A stretch of 64,000 nucleotides of DNA, from assembly GCF_014356525.2 (NCBI RefSeq), contig NC_052505.1, positions 12,131,098-12,195,097 of the forward strand, written 5' to 3'. This document shows positions 23,901 through 36,511 of the stretch, one piece after another. A model generated the notes under the pieces. It saw nothing but the letters and a program-made list of their open reading frames with translations. It was not told where the DNA came from and made no database searches. Origin of the DNA: Nilaparvata lugens. Lineage: Eukaryota; Arthropoda; Insecta; Hemiptera; Delphacidae. Every line of letters starts with the position of its first letter. Positions within the stretch are counted from its first letter, which is position 1. The position numbers and the translations under genes are program-made.

Positions 23901-26900
23901 CTTAAAATATTAGCAATAACTATTACTAAATTATTCTTCATACAAGTCAACACAAGTAACATTTTTCGCTTTTACAAATTGAAGCTAGAAATTGTTACAT
24001 TTAAAAAATTGTAATGTACGGTAATAACTGAATTTAAAAATACCTAAAACATTAGTTATTGGTTTCTAATGAGATTATATCCATTTTTTTTATGCAAAGC
24101 ATACGTCCAAAATTTATGTATAGGCATATGAATTTTGGAGAAACAATAAAGTTTCCTTCTTATGCTTTCCAATTATTGAGATCCGAAACAGAAAAATATA
24201 AACCCTAATGCTTTAAAATTACTTTATATTGATCATGTCTATGGATTCAAAATACTGTATATTATAACCATATTATAAATTCTCAACTTATGGTTCATGA
24301 GTATTTCATTTTCTTTCAAGATATTTTGATGTGGTTTTATACAAAAGATGGGTGAATTCTTCAACACCATTGTTGTTTTCCTTGTGTTTAAGGAATGAAA
24401 ACATGTTTAACTGTAATATTATATCAAGCATATATAATCGCATAAAATAGCTTGAAGCATCTGACAAAAATGTATAAGAATTTGAGATGTTCATTTTCAA
24501 ATCAACGTATCAAGCTTCAGTATTATTGTGCTCTGTTTTTTGGAGCAATTTAGCTGTTAAATCACTACATCACATCAAATTGGGTCTTCTGTCGAGATAG
24601 ATTGCTAGATTTAATGGAATCTAAAATCAATTCAAATGATAAGAAAGTGAGAAAATTGATAAGAGAAACTTTGGAAGAATATAAAAGTATGTCATCCAAT
24701 TGAACACAATAAATGATTGATAAAGAATAACTAGAAGTTCATCTTCAGCAAATAATTACCATAGGCTACCTTCGAAAGATCGAAAAGGTAGGAGTTCTCA
24801 ATGATTCGGTAGTAAATGACTATTCTAGTTGCATTGGAATGTCTGAGGGTTTGTTTTACAAACGCATTTGAAACCTATCAACTAGATATTCAGTAATTTG
24901 TGGCTCATATAGCTTCTCTATTATTATAGCTCTCTATATTATATTGATTTTTTTCACTTGAATGAAACAAGCAATTGAGATTCTTCAGTTCGTTTGTCAA
25001 CTATCAGTAATGAGTTTATAATTAGAAGAGTAGTTCTCTTCTTGATTCAATTCAGCATGACGTAGAACTCTTTTATACTCTTAGATTTGATCTATCTTTC
25101 TCAATTACTTTGTCCCTCTTGGAATGTTTTCATCTTTCCAAATCCAAATTTTCAATACAAGCATGTGTCGTAGATTTCTTTTTTATTTAATTTATAGAAA
25201 AGTATCACAAGAACTGAGAAAACATGAATTATATTTTTAAAATTTAGTTCAGTTTCTGCTCGATTGATGATTAAAAATAGTCTGACTACAGAAAACTATT
25301 TTTTTAAATAAAAAATGTTTAAAATAATTCGATAAAACCTCTCTGAAATAGGTACGGTACCCTATTTTATCAGATAGGTTCCCTTTAGATATTTATTCAG
25401 TTGAAATTAATAGTGTAACTTATAGTATCATCCAGAATAAAATATCCTATGGATTCAATTAGGTACTGAAATAACTGGAATTTATAGGTACCGGTACTAA
25501 TAACTCATACTGTGACGCTATGAAACTGGAAATTGTTAACCATGAGGTAGCATGTCATCCTTATTCTAAACTAAATTATCTCGTGAATCATCACCTATCA
25601 CTAATTTATAACTAATAAAACATACAATAAATAACAATAGGATAAATATGAATTAACAAGATGCAGTTAAAATTGAATATGAAATACCACCCTACACACA
25701 GACACACACAAAATAAATCCAAATTAATACTTATAATCAGTTTACTTATTCATTAATTCATGATAATGGTAGGCAATTTGAATAACCAAAAAATTAAAAC
25801 GTTGATGTCAATAGCTTAATTTTCAATACTTTTTTCTTTTATCACTGAATAATTTATATTTCATGGGATTAAAATATTCGCGGTTCTTAAAAAACCGCAT
25901 GACTTAGGTAGTAGAAGATAATCGGTTTTCGTTACCGTTTGTACGCTAATAATTGAATATAAAAATGAGAATTTTTTTATTTCCAGTTAAATTCATTGTA
26001 AAATTCACACAATTAATGCTTTTCATGACAAAAGAATTCAAAATGCGATGCATATTCTATTCAAGTTAAGAAGACAATAACTAATACAGGTTTATCTCAG
26101 TGCATCGGATAATATTAAAGTCGTTCATCACTTCTCTGGTGAGAGCGCTTTACAATATTCAACTTATCTTGGTGTAGGAGCTACAAATCACATCTGAAAA
26201 GTCAAACTAACTAATTATATTCAATTTATTCCTCATTTTTTATCTTCAAACGAATTAGTTCAATTTCAACTCTATTTTTATTCATCAGTGAAAGTGAAAA
26301 TAAATAAATGATAGTGAACTATTAATGATACATTAGTATTCCACACAAAAATATTCTTTGTTATTTGGAAAAGGGAGTGATTGAGATAAGGAAATGTTAA
26401 GCTTGGCTGTTGATAATCCCTTAGTTAAATCAGGAAGTTGATCTATGATGAATAATGAACTGACTTCTTATAAATATATCCTGAGGCGAATAATAAATCT
26501 TATGTCACTGTGTTGTAAAAATTCTAGTCTAGTTGAAATAATAAAATTAATGCCAGCCCTACATCAGCCACCTAGATAGAGCTCGCCGAATGAAATGTGC
26601 TGTGTTTCCTTGCTTTGATGTCCTGTGTCTATCTATCTTTGTTCGTTGTACTCTGTCTGTCTTGTGCCCCTGTTCTCCCTCCTTCTCCTCTCCGCAAAAC
26701 ACGATTGACAACAAGGAATCCTTTTCCTCATAATCAAGCTCCCTATAACTAAACTCTATAAACTAATATTGAATCCTCTCACAACGTCGATCCTACAACA
26801 AAATATGTACACTACAAAACTGTACTTTTAAGAACGCTATTATTTTATAAAAATACTACTGTTTGAATTATAGTTATCATGGAAGTTACATGTGTATATA

Positions 26901-28398
26901 TTATATATATTGAATATATACATTACTATAAAATACCAGTATCAAGAATATTGGTTAAAAAATAATTTTTAATAAGGATGAATGTCAATAATATAATAAA
27001 ACGTTTAAATTTGTATGTATAAAAATAAATGTAATGTTAACAAAATATGCTGTTTCATTAATTTTATAAGTTTTCTAAATCTACTAACGTTACTATTCTA
27101 AATTTAGTCATCCATATTCTTATCCTGACAATGATAAACCATAAAATTGATTCCTTAAAAGTAACAAAGGTATTTGAAGTACCATCAAATAAATTTCAGG
27201 CATCTGAGGGCAATAAATATAGACAAGGAGCCCCTAAATGACACAGAACTGTTTCCGAATAATAATATTCTAATCGTACAAAAACTCTAAAATAATACAA
27301 CTAACAATAGTAGAGTTACATAACCATATACAGTAAAACAATAACCAATAATAATTAAAAAATTGGTATGGAACTGTCAAAATAAAATTCATTAAAATAG
27401 AACTAAACAGAAAACTCAACACTTGAATTGATAAACCATGTAGGTACGGTACAGTATACACATAAATAAATTGTACAGGCGTCAGAAGACTGTCCTGTGT
27501 TGTAGGGGAACGTTATAATTTTCACTTGCCGGTATAGTGACATAAAATTCTACTTATTCTACATATCTATAGATTCTTTAAAATAATATTTAATTTATTT
27601 AAAATTAATTATACACCCGATTTTAACTGAACTTATAAGTCTTCATGAGTCAGGGAACAATTTTCAATCAAATAAAAAATCTGTACGGTAATTCTCACAA
27701 AATAGAAGGCATCAGATGAATGACCCTTCTGCCAATCAGTCTACTGATGATTTAACAAAAATAACGTCTAATATAGAGAATCTCTTATAAAGCTTGGTCA
27801 ATCAAAACAAATACAGTATACAAAAAGTCTCAACCATTTCTGTTCTGAATTGAAATGCCCCCAATACAGATTTGAAATATGATAGTTTTTAATAATAAAA
27901 TACTTTGATCTGCCTTGCCTGCAATGTATTCTTCAGGTACCGTACTAAATACGTACTAATAAATAGAGTGGTAGTTACATTACATTTCGATTCAAGAATA
28001 CATTATGCATGAGAGCTTATAAAGATGAGTAAATTTGTAGAAACATGATATAGTAGAATATTCCGTAATAAGTTTAATGAGCGATATCAAACGCCGATTT
28101 GGTAAATCCTGCGTCAGACTGATGCTATTGGTTGAAGGAAACTTCTTCCAAAATATAATAAGCACATACTTCCATCCCCTTGCACTTGCATAAGCTCCTA
28201 TACCCATATTCCTGTTCATAAAATACCTACATGAACTCATCCAAGCTTACTTCTTCCCATATAGAGGCCATGAGATATAACGGACACTCATCCAAATTTT
28301 GTTTGTGGGAGTCGAAGTGTCATGTTATACCTCGCGGCCTCTTGTTCCTTACTTTCATATTGGGTCTCGGACACACAAAGAGTGATCTGCAATCCCAT

Positions 28399-28448
28399 GG
28401 GTTTCTATATCTATAGATAGATCGCATATCTTAGATATAGATATAGAA
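28399..28448. repeat. Short palindrome of TATAGATA motifs
   Basis: TTTCTATATCTATAGATAGA is followed by the near reverse complement ATATAGATATAGAA. It is a simple AT-rich palindrome with no assigned role. Confidence 0.5.
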
Positions 28449-28860
28449 CCCTACAAGATCTCAGATTGCCCTCTGTTTGACGAGCAGCCTTGGTAGACTT
28501 TCCACTTGTTTAACCGATGTTTTCTCAAATCATTACCCGACCTTTGAACCAGGAATTCTCCATAGCAGCTCTACTCAACCAATGAAGAGTGTTTCCATTA
28601 AAATTCTATATAAATATAATTTATACTCACCTTTCACTCGCTAATTAGTATGTTTGTTTTTTTCATCTGTATTCATAATGTAGTCTTTTTTTATGTTTAA
28701 TTTCTTCTCTGTTCTTTTTTTTGTAGGTAACAATCTTGTGAAACTATATTGTCCAATCAAATATTTATTTAAAATAATAATGTAACACACCGGTTTCTGT
28801 TTGTTACACCATTATCAGTCTCCTATCCAGGTAATCTTTGATGCTGGTAATCATCAAACT

Positions 28861-29235
28861 CTATAGTGAGGTCCACGTTATAATAACAGTTGAGAAAGAT
28901 AGAAGAACAACGTTGCTGATCCTCACTGTCTTGTCAATAATGCCTTCTTGACGGTAGCTGATACAGGTTTATCAATGTAATATTGATTAATCATTCTCGT
29001 TTAAAATAATCAATTATATTTTATTAAGCAAGAAATTATATTTTTTAATCATTTTATAATTGAGATGAAATATTTTGTTAATATTGATTATTAATTCTAC
29101 ATTGTTAAAAGCCGATCTGGCAACAGAGCAAAGCAAGAAAGAGATAGCGCTATCCACTTTGTTGAATGATAGATAAGGATAGCAATATATCATTGCTGAT
29201 CGAACACTGCCATTATAACGTATACCTCACTATAG
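28861..29235 (+). mobile_element. MITE family A, copy 1
   Basis: Ends CTATAGTGAGGTCCACGTTA and (reverse) TAACGTATACCTCACTATAG form an inverted repeat of about 30 bp with mismatches. Internal landmarks shared with the other copies are GTAGCTGATACAGGTTTAT, TCTCGTTTAAAATAATC, CAAGAAATTATA and GATCTGGCAACAGAGCAAAG. It is non-autonomous with no ORF. This is the most complete copy in the window. Confidence 0.8.
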
Positions 29236-29677
29236 TAAACTCCAGGAAATCTCTGATAAACTCCAGGTAATCTCTGGTAGAGCTTACTAGAGAGATTGAT
29301 AATGATAAAACAACGGAGTCGGTATCTCGATTTTTAATAAATCTGTAGTTGGACAATATCTAGCCATTATATTCAGCATGGATAACTACCAGCATACCAC
29401 AAGGCACATTCACAACTACTCAGAAAGTTTAGTTGTAAAATTCTCTTATTAACATTCATTTTTTTGCTACTCAACCTCTCAACAATAAAATATCGTGAAT
29501 TTTCTGCCATATACCATATATTCATATTTTCAAGACAAATTTTCATAAACTCTTGAAACTCGTTTCTTTTGAGCAAGCAGTTTCAAAAGATTCAATGCTC
29601 ATAATTAGAAGAGTAGTTCTATGAGTGAAGTCAGTATTCAACATTCTCATCTGCGTGAAAATTTCATTTTATCACTA

Positions 29678-30736
29678 CCCTTTCGGTCATGGTGGTCGTT
29701 ATAACGACCATCACTTGGTTCAATTTTAAGTCACAAACAACTAGTTTCACCCCGTTAAGTCATATTGGTCGTTTGAACGAACATATTCGTGATGAATATA
29801 TGACATGTGGTGAGCTCTAGCGGTAAAAATACGAAATTTTTGAAGCCTTTTTGTATGGACTGTTAGGAGACTGTAATTGTTTCAGAACACTCAACTTTCA
29901 ATTTGGCATACCAGCTTGATTTCAAGTTTTATTTGGCCAAAAAAATTAATTTACATCAATAAAATGTTGGAATAAAAGAATATGATGTCAGAAAAAATTA
30001 ATTAATTATGAGAACCGAGAATTGGCCCTTCAAAGTGTTGGCCGGTTTAACGTCCAAGATTACATAGTGGGTAAGTGTACTGTTGGCGCAAATCAAATTT
30101 CAAATATCCAAATCAGCTGAGAAATACAATAAAACAAGTAAATTTGTAGAGATTTTTCTTGTGGCTTTTGCTCTATGCTGTTGTGGATATTACATATTTT
30201 ATCCTTCTATCATGAGCGATAATAATCTAAGTGATAAAGACGTGGAAGACCTACTTTTTGATGGAAATTTATCGGATTTAGAAGATTTGACTACAAACGC
30301 AGACTGGTATTCACCACCTCCTTTGGATGTGGTCAATATGGAAACGCCAATCCATTACTTATTCATAGGTATTTCAATGAATACCTTCTGAAACTTAAAC
30401 TTACAAATTTTCTACTTCCATTGCTCCAAATGTTTCACATATTTATGTAATATATATTATCATATCTACAACATGTTATTTTATGTCAAATAAGACTTGT
30501 AAATGCCTAAAATTATTTTTTTCACCAAAAATAACATTTGTGCAATTTATGGAAAAGACTAATTATTTCTTACCTTTGAGTAATTTTGGCCATTTTAACG
30601 ACCATGTTATATTTCCATAACTATTAGTGAGAAAAATTTTTTGACACTTTCAAAAATCATTAAAAAAGTAATATAATTAGAGTACCAAATTTCAGATTTT
30701 TTCTACTTATACAAAAAAAAAGCATGACCGAAAGGG
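29678..30736 (+). mobile_element. Internally deleted piggyBac-like transposon
   Basis: The left end CCCTTTCGGTCATG at 29678 and right end CATGACCGAAAGGG at 30723-30736 are perfect inverted repeats that begin CCC and end GGG. The right end is followed directly by TTAA, the target of piggyBac transposases. The left flank is ACTA, which I read as a mutated TTAA. Subterminal TGGTCGTTATAACGACCA and related half-sites occur near both ends. At 1059 bp it is less than half of an autonomous element and it holds only an N-terminal ORF fragment (30212-30391). Confidence 0.75.
30083..30391 (+). pseudogene. piggyBac-type transposase N-terminal fragment
   Basis: An open frame of 102 codons. The plausible native start is the Met at 30212, giving about 59 residues that open MSDNNLSDKDVEDLLFDGNL and continue SDLEDL. 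An acidic, Ser/Leu/Asp-rich N terminus of this type is characteristic of piggyBac transposases. No DDD catalytic core follows, because the frame stops at 30389 and the element ends 350 bp later. The product cannot be an active transposase. Whether the fragment is transcribed is unknown. The assignment depends on both the composition and the piggyBac-like termini around it. Confidence 0.6.
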
Positions 30737-31523
30737 TTAAATTATTATAATAAAATTCACAGTGAACTCACTTACTGATTCTAGCTTGGTTATTGAACAG
30801 TGAATGGAGTCTAAGGTCATGAGGCAGATAAACCGGAACCGTTTTCAAAGTAAATAAATTGTAATAAATCTCAATAAGTTGAACCATTTCCATTTTAATG
30901 AAATTTTTAATACCGTACACTGAATATAGTGATCGAATGATCAAATTTGATGAACATAGTGAGTAAATACTAATGCTCTAAACGTGTTTAAGCCAGAAAA
31001 CATTTTACACTTGTACATGTAAAGTTTCCCCATAAGTCGTCATATTCTTCATTACAATTTCATAGTTCTGTCTAGATCTAAACAAGCAAATTAATTTTCG
31101 TTTTAATCACTTCTTCGTTTATTTCCTAGAATGGATGAATTAAGAACCACAACTTTGTTTCAATCATCACATTTTTTAGCAGAAAATTTTATTTTTTGTT
31201 AAATTTTTGTTTCTGAATAAGTTAAAATATTGACAAAATAGCAACATTTAGAATAACGCCGTCTCTCAATAAATTTTGAAAAATATCCAGTCTGTAGAGT
31301 TTTTTATGAACATCTTTCTTGTAGAATCAATCCATTTTTTTTCAACCACTTGGAAAAAAAATATTCTCAATATTCTTATTCAAAGATTATTGCATATTAC
31401 CATAGAGAAAGGATAAACGTTTGTTTCTGATATAACTCTATTTGTTTGTATCTGTTATTACTTCTGCTAGAATAGCAACATAATTTTTTGTTTGAAGCCA
31501 AAATGATGGTACTGAAAATGAGG

Positions 31524-31543
31524 TACGGTACGGTACGGTATAA
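31524..31543. repeat. Short GGTAC tandem repeat
   Basis: GGTACGGTACGGTACGGTAT is the longest local run of the CGGTA motif, which is scattered through the window. Confidence 0.7.
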
Positions 31544-31778
31544 AATAATGCATGATGTTGTCGATCTGTTGAGCCAACACAGCGGGAAGATAGGCCTACT
31601 AATTTAATTTCTTACATTTTCTGGTTGTTCCAAAACACAGTTTTCTCATCATAATGAAAAATTTCTTTATTCAAACTAGTATAATAATATTAGAGTTAAT
31701 AAATAGGCCTACCTCTGACATGGGTTGCATGACAGAGAAAAAAATAAATAAAATATAGCTTGTATATTATTTTACATA

Positions 31779-32041
31779 CTATTAGTGAGGTCCACGTTAT
31801 AATGACAGTGGATGGAGATAGGAGAACAACGTTTCCGATTGTCTGCCTTAGTTTATTATACTTCTAGATTGTTAAAAACGGATTTAGCAACGTTGCGGAG
31901 CTATAGAAGGATGGCGCTATCTGTTTTGTCGGCATAAGGTTACCTATGTCCATGTCTCTGTTATGTCTATCATGATAGGCATGAGGAAAGCAACGCCAAT
32001 GTTGATCAAATACTGCCATTATAATGTGGACCTCACTATAG
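31779..32041 (+). mobile_element. MITE family A, copy 2 (shortened)
   Basis: Ends CTATTAGTGAGGTCCACGTT and TGGACCTCACTATAG are inverted. The internal AGATTGTTAAAAACGGAT, GGCGCTATCTGTTTTG and ACTGCCATTATAATGTGG match family A, but the middle is shorter than in copy 1, by about 110 bp. Confidence 0.75.
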
Positions 32042-32211
32042 CAGGTATCGCATTATGGCATACTAGCTTATTTATTGGAGCTCAGTGATGATTATCTTAT
32101 GAATCATACCAATCTCCGGGGTTAGCCCTGTTCTACACATTGACATGAAGTAAGATCTATTTTGAGCTGGATGGCTCTACAATCTACAATAATATTAAGA
32201 TTATACGAGGG

Positions 32212-32260
32212 TTGTTCCAGAAATAGTACCAATAGCTTTATTCTGGAGCGATCCTCGTAT
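32212..32260. repeat. 49-bp palindromic transposon remnant
   Basis: TATACGAGGGTTGTTCCAGA and its imperfect reverse complement TCTGGAGCGATCCTCGTATA face each other across a short spacer. This resembles the joined ends of a DNA transposon. Confidence 0.5.
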
Positions 32261-32737
32261 ATTATGAATAATCATCATCTACTGTTATTTGAACTTTGTT
32301 CTACCCAATGACTAATATAAATAACAAAACATAAGCATAATATTGAGTATGTAATAATAATAATAATAATAATATAATATTAAAATATGGATTCCACAAA
32401 ACAAAAGTAGCTTTTTATTGAACTATAGTCAATACATACATTTTATATAAATAAAGAATATAATATGGACTGGCCACTCTACTGCAGGGGGCTTATACAC
32501 ATTAACTACTATGGACAGGTCGTCTATAATTCTCAGTACAACCATGTGGATATTATTTTTCCACCAATGTAAATGTTGTTGATTTTGGATAAGTGAATTT
32601 GATAAATATTATGTTCTTACACATGATTATTAAGAATTACACCTCATAATTTTTAAATTCATAATCAGGATTTTCTCTTTCAACTGACAAACCACTCACC
32701 TGGAGCGCTGGAGAAACAACGCATGCGCATTATGATG

Positions 32738-32983
32738 GAAGTTTCTTTGGGGAGAGAGAGCTGTGTGTGTTCAACAGGCTTCCCTATCATGGCCGACTAC
32801 GAATTCGTGTTGTTTTTCAAATCTGCATTACTTCTCAGTCACTCTGTGAGACATCCAGCTGAAATGGAGGCTGTGATTTTAGTTCTAGAATGTTCCAGAA
32901 CATGCTGGGCTACACAACAGCCTTGAAATTGATCAGCCAGATATCAGAATCAGTTTGTGTTTGACTGCTACGAACGTTGGTTG
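32738..32983 (+). promoter_or_regulatory. DnaJ-1: DnaJ-1 heat-shock promoter
   Basis: A perfect array of four alternating heat-shock pentamers, TTCtaGAAtgTTCcaGAA, lies at 32883-32900. A weaker two-unit site (GAAgtTTC) is at 32738-32745, next to a GAGAGAGAG tract at 32752-32760 of the kind bound by GAGA factor. An arthropod initiator TCAGTT puts +1 at about A32952, 52 bp after the array. GGTTG at 32979-32983 (+28 to +32) fits the DPE consensus RGWYV at the required spacing. No TATA box is visible near -30. Known biology: heat-shock factor trimers bind such arrays, as in Hsp40/Hsp70 promoters. The exact start site is inferred. Confidence 0.7.
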
Positions 32984-33090
32984 TATTTCGTGAATAAGTG
33001 ACGGGTGTGGAACTTTTCCATTTTTAGTGTTGTGATATTCAATTTGTTTTGTGTTTGTGAAAGTTGATTTCTTTTTCATCAAATTATAAA
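32952..33090 (+). other. DnaJ-1: DnaJ-1 noncoding first exon (predicted)
   Basis: The predicted 5' UTR exon runs from the initiator to a strong donor (AAA|GTGAGT at 33091). It contains no ATG-led frame resembling protein. The coding sequence begins after the acceptor at 35367, which has only five UTR bases before the ATG, so at least one upstream exon is needed. This one is placed just below the heat-shock promoter. Confidence 0.55.
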
Positions 33091-35367
33091 GTGAGTATTT
33101 GAGTTGTATTACTTAGTTGTAGGAAACATTATTTTTTCAACAATACCATTTTGAAATGTCAAAGCCACAATGAAAGCTGTATTGCAATGTCATCTAAATT
33201 TATACCTGCTATTTTACCATATTGGTATTAGGTGACTATTTTTCAATCAGTTTTGCTTATTTATGACACTTGAATTTTGTGAACCCACCCATGCTCTTCA
33301 TATTAGCCTAGTTCCCTTTTTAATTGTCTCTTCATGTATTGCTGTACGTAGGCTATTATAGGCCTATTCAATTAAACAAAAAAATGTATTTACCAATTAG
33401 CCTACCGTATACTTTTTTGTTTTTAGAATTTAGATTGCAGGCAAAGATGGTGGCTAATAGCCCAATCATTCTAATCCAACAAAAGACCATCAACTTGGAC
33501 ATTGAACAAGTTAATTTTCTATTAAAATAAAACATTATTGTAACATTATAGTATTTACTATTTTGTCATTGTGTAATAGTAAACCTGATCTCTCCTGATG
33601 AATATAAATATGAGAGAAACTGGTAAATATTCTCATTTATAGAATACTACCTAAGATCAAACAATGAAATATTTGTCTAAATTTATTTTGCATTATTGAT
33701 AAACTGTATAGCCACATTTTATTTACCGTAATGTTTTATTTATAGTCATTAAATATTATTTGGTTGTCTTACTTATACATAACACGGGTCTAATAGAAAA
33801 TCTATTCTTTGATAAAAGTTCAACAAATGTAATAGGGTACTGATGCCACTACATTAAGACTATAGAAGATGATTGTATTGGGTCCTTGTCAAGTACCGTA
33901 GGGTTTTGTAGGACAAATCATTTTGTGCTTAGCTAAGCTTTATTCTAAACGAGCAAGTAGACTGATTGGTACAGGAAGTTTACGAGTGTTTTTAGTTCAA
34001 AATTCATTTTTGCGTCTTCAAAAAAATGCATGGCTTCTTATGCATTTACTTTGCTTGTATAGTTTACCCCATAAGATACAATAATGCATTTAGCTAATTG
34101 AAGTGTCTGGGACACTTGCATAGTTTTGGAACCCATGCTCCTCAACGGTGGCGAAAAAATACAAAAAATAGATATCGACCTAGGCTATAGAAGTAAAGAA
34201 ACCGACGGCATTACCGATTAAAGGCAATTGCACAGATCGTCGAGAGGCAAGCAGCAGACCGACGGGGATGGTGTTTGAATTTTGGAAAGCAGACAGACGT
34301 TCTGACCTAAATATGCATAATATGTCTGCATGCAGACGTTTTATTTTTCCTCCATCAGTCTGTAAATAGGTTCAGTTAAATAGGCTCCTGAGTTCTGTTG
34401 TAAATAGGTTATGTTTTAGTGTGTTTATGTTTGGGTGGTTTTGTGCTTATGTGTTTGAATTATAGGTTATGTCAATAAAATACAAAATCTTGGTTAGTAA
34501 CTATCAAACTTGAGGTAAATGAATTAATAAAAATAATTACTCTACTATACTCAGTGAATTCAGGATTGTGCAATATTTCAAATATTTCAGTTCCAATAAA
34601 TTTTAGTTAGGTGGCTTAGGTGTAATGCATCCAACAGAATAAGCAAGCTCATCTTTACAATTATAGAGAAGTGGTAAAAGAATAGAGTTGAATAAAGCCC
34701 TCAATATTACTAGATTTTATTCATTGTTTCTTTCAAATTGGTGTGAGCCCTTAAGATAGTCCAATTTGTATTCCAAGTCGGAACTTACATTAGTAAGAGT
34801 AACCTACATAGCATGCTCCTACTGAGAAAGGATAATTTAATCTCTAACTGGTGTCTCTAGTCTCTGGTGTCTCTCAACTGATCAATCTACACACAACACA
34901 CGACACAATCTACTGATAGTGGAGTCCTTAATTGTTTAATAGCCTACCTTTTCAAAAATGAAATGTTCAAATGAGAAACAAATTTAGTTATAATAACCGG
35001 TTACAAAAGTTATCGGATAACTCGAGATCTTGAATCTAATAACATGTTGATAAAGAGGCCACCTGAAAATGTTTATGATACAAAATAGATAGTTTATCTA
35101 CTCAATACACAGAACTATTTCTAAAAATGAATCTATGTGATAGATTTTTATTCAGTGACAGAAGCGTGTGAACCTGTCGAAAGGTCCGACTATTGTTTTC
35201 TAATCACCCCAGACCTGGTCCCAAAAATCCTATTTTTCTAGTTGGTCCCCAATGTCCGGTGACCTAATTGAACAATTCAAGTAGCCCTATTAAAATACTT
35301 TATTCCAGAAGATTAAAATTCAATTTCACTATTAGCCTACTAATACAAACTTTTTGAATTGTTGCAG
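33091..35367 (+). other. DnaJ-1: DnaJ-1 intron 1 (2.3 kb)
   Basis: GTGAGT donor to TTGTTGCAG acceptor. AT-rich with no exon or named repeat recognised. The short frame at 33324-33530 is not protein-like. Confidence 0.55.
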
Positions 35368-36227
35368 GTGTAATGGGGAAAGATTACTACAGTATTCTCG
35401 GTCTACAAAAAGGTGCTAATGATGATGCTATCAAAAAGGCCTACAGGAAGTTGGCCCTGAAGTACCATCCAGACAAAAACAAGAGCCCTGGCGCGGATGA
35501 GAAGTTCAAAGAGATAGCAGAAGCCTACGAAGTGTTGAGTGATAAGAAGAAGCGAGATATCTATGATAAGTACGGCGAGGAGGGACTGAAGGGGAGTGCG
35601 GGCAGTGCGGGGGGAGGGGGTATGGGACCGAATGGGTCCAACTTCACGTATACGTTCCACGGGGACCCGCGCGCGACATTCGCCCAGTTCTTTGGCACGT
35701 CGAGTCCGTTCAACTCGTTCTTCGACTTTGGCCCGGACAACCGAGGAAATGGCATGTTCTCGACATTCGGCCATGACGACGACATGGATATGGACCAGGA
35801 CATATTCTCGCACGGCATCCACCTGGGTGGCGGCCCAATGGGCAGAGGCCCCGGCGGCGCTTTCCGCTCCCAGTCGTTCAACAACCCCACACTCAACCGC
35901 GGCAAGGATAAACTACAGGATGCGCCCATCGAAACCGACCTCTACGTCACCTTGGAGGACATTCTGCGCGGCTGCACTAAACGCATGAAGATCTCGCGGA
36001 AGGTGATGCAGCCTGACGGCACCGCCAAGAAGGAGGACAAAGTTCTGACCATTCATGTGAAGCCGGGCTGGAAAGCGGGCACAAAGATCACATTTCAAAA
36101 GGAGGGAGACCAAGGAAGGAATAAAATCCCGGCTGATATTGTGTTCATCATCCGAGACAAGCCTCATCCTCACTTCAGGCGGGAAGGAAGTGATGTCAGA
36201 TACACTGCCAAAATCACATTAAAACAG
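35368..36227 (+). CDS. DnaJ-1: DnaJ-1 (Hsp40, DNAJB1-type) coding exon 1
   Basis: Cytosolic/nuclear class B J-domain co-chaperone that stimulates Hsp70 ATPase and delivers clients. After GTGTA the ATG at 35373 opens [20 protein letters not shown], the standard start for this family. The J domain spans about residues 3-69, with the HPD motif at 32-34 in [21 protein letters not shown] Gly/Phe-rich linker follows at about 70-170, including [17 protein letters not shown] as in Drosophila DnaJ-1. C-terminal domain I starts near [15 protein letters not shown]. There is no zinc-finger region, which excludes class A. The exon ends in phase 0 after residue 285 (TAKITLKQ) at a GTAATT donor and joins the exon at 43361. 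It is GC- and CpG-rich compared with the surrounding introns, like the receptor exon. Confidence 0.96.
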
Positions 36228-36324
36228 GTAATTCATGATGAATTATTCATTTTTTACTAACATATTCTCTCAGTATTCTTTGAAACACATCAGGATCCAC
36301 TGAAAATACAAACATAAGGCTATC

Positions 36325-36511
36325 ATGCTACTGCCTCCGTAAACAAAGCCGTTGTGCATTCGTGTGACGTCAGCACAGGTAGGACTCCTATATCAATAAA
36401 AACACTAGCTGATATAGATCAGCTGAAATAAACGAATTTTTATTGGTGTAGGAGCCCTACCTGAGCTGACGTCACACGAATGCTCTACGGCTTTGTTTAC
36501 GAAGGTAGTGA
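36325..36511. repeat. Foldback element with TGACGTCA in both arms
   Basis: Imperfect arms of about 80 bp face each other. Both carry the GTAAACAAAGCCGT block, the ATTCGTGTGACGTCAGC block and AGGTAGG followed by CTCCTA and CAATAAAAA. Each arm contains the palindrome TGACGTCA, identical to a CRE/ATF core. It starts about 100 bp after the DnaJ-1 donor site. No ORF. Confidence 0.8.

Larger units (their letters stand above)
15155..32699. other. Long stretch without recognisable exons
   Basis: About 17.5 kb of AT-rich sequence after the second receptor exon copy. I searched the + strand for the expected TM4/C-terminal exon (DWKYVAMVIDR-type motif) and did not find it. Named repeats are listed separately. 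From about 18.0 to 28.8 kb I see essentially nothing beyond AT-rich unique sequence and short motifs such as TACCGTA. The stretch may be receptor intron, intergenic DNA, or both. Confidence 0.6.

Noticed and set aside
32723..32926. 67-codon ORF next to DnaJ-1
   Set aside because: It overlaps the heat-shock element and lies upstream of the predicted start site. It is not protein-like.
35403..36173. Minus-strand and shifted ORFs over the DnaJ-1 exon
   Set aside because: They are shadows of the conserved DnaJ-1 frame with no family resemblance of their own.
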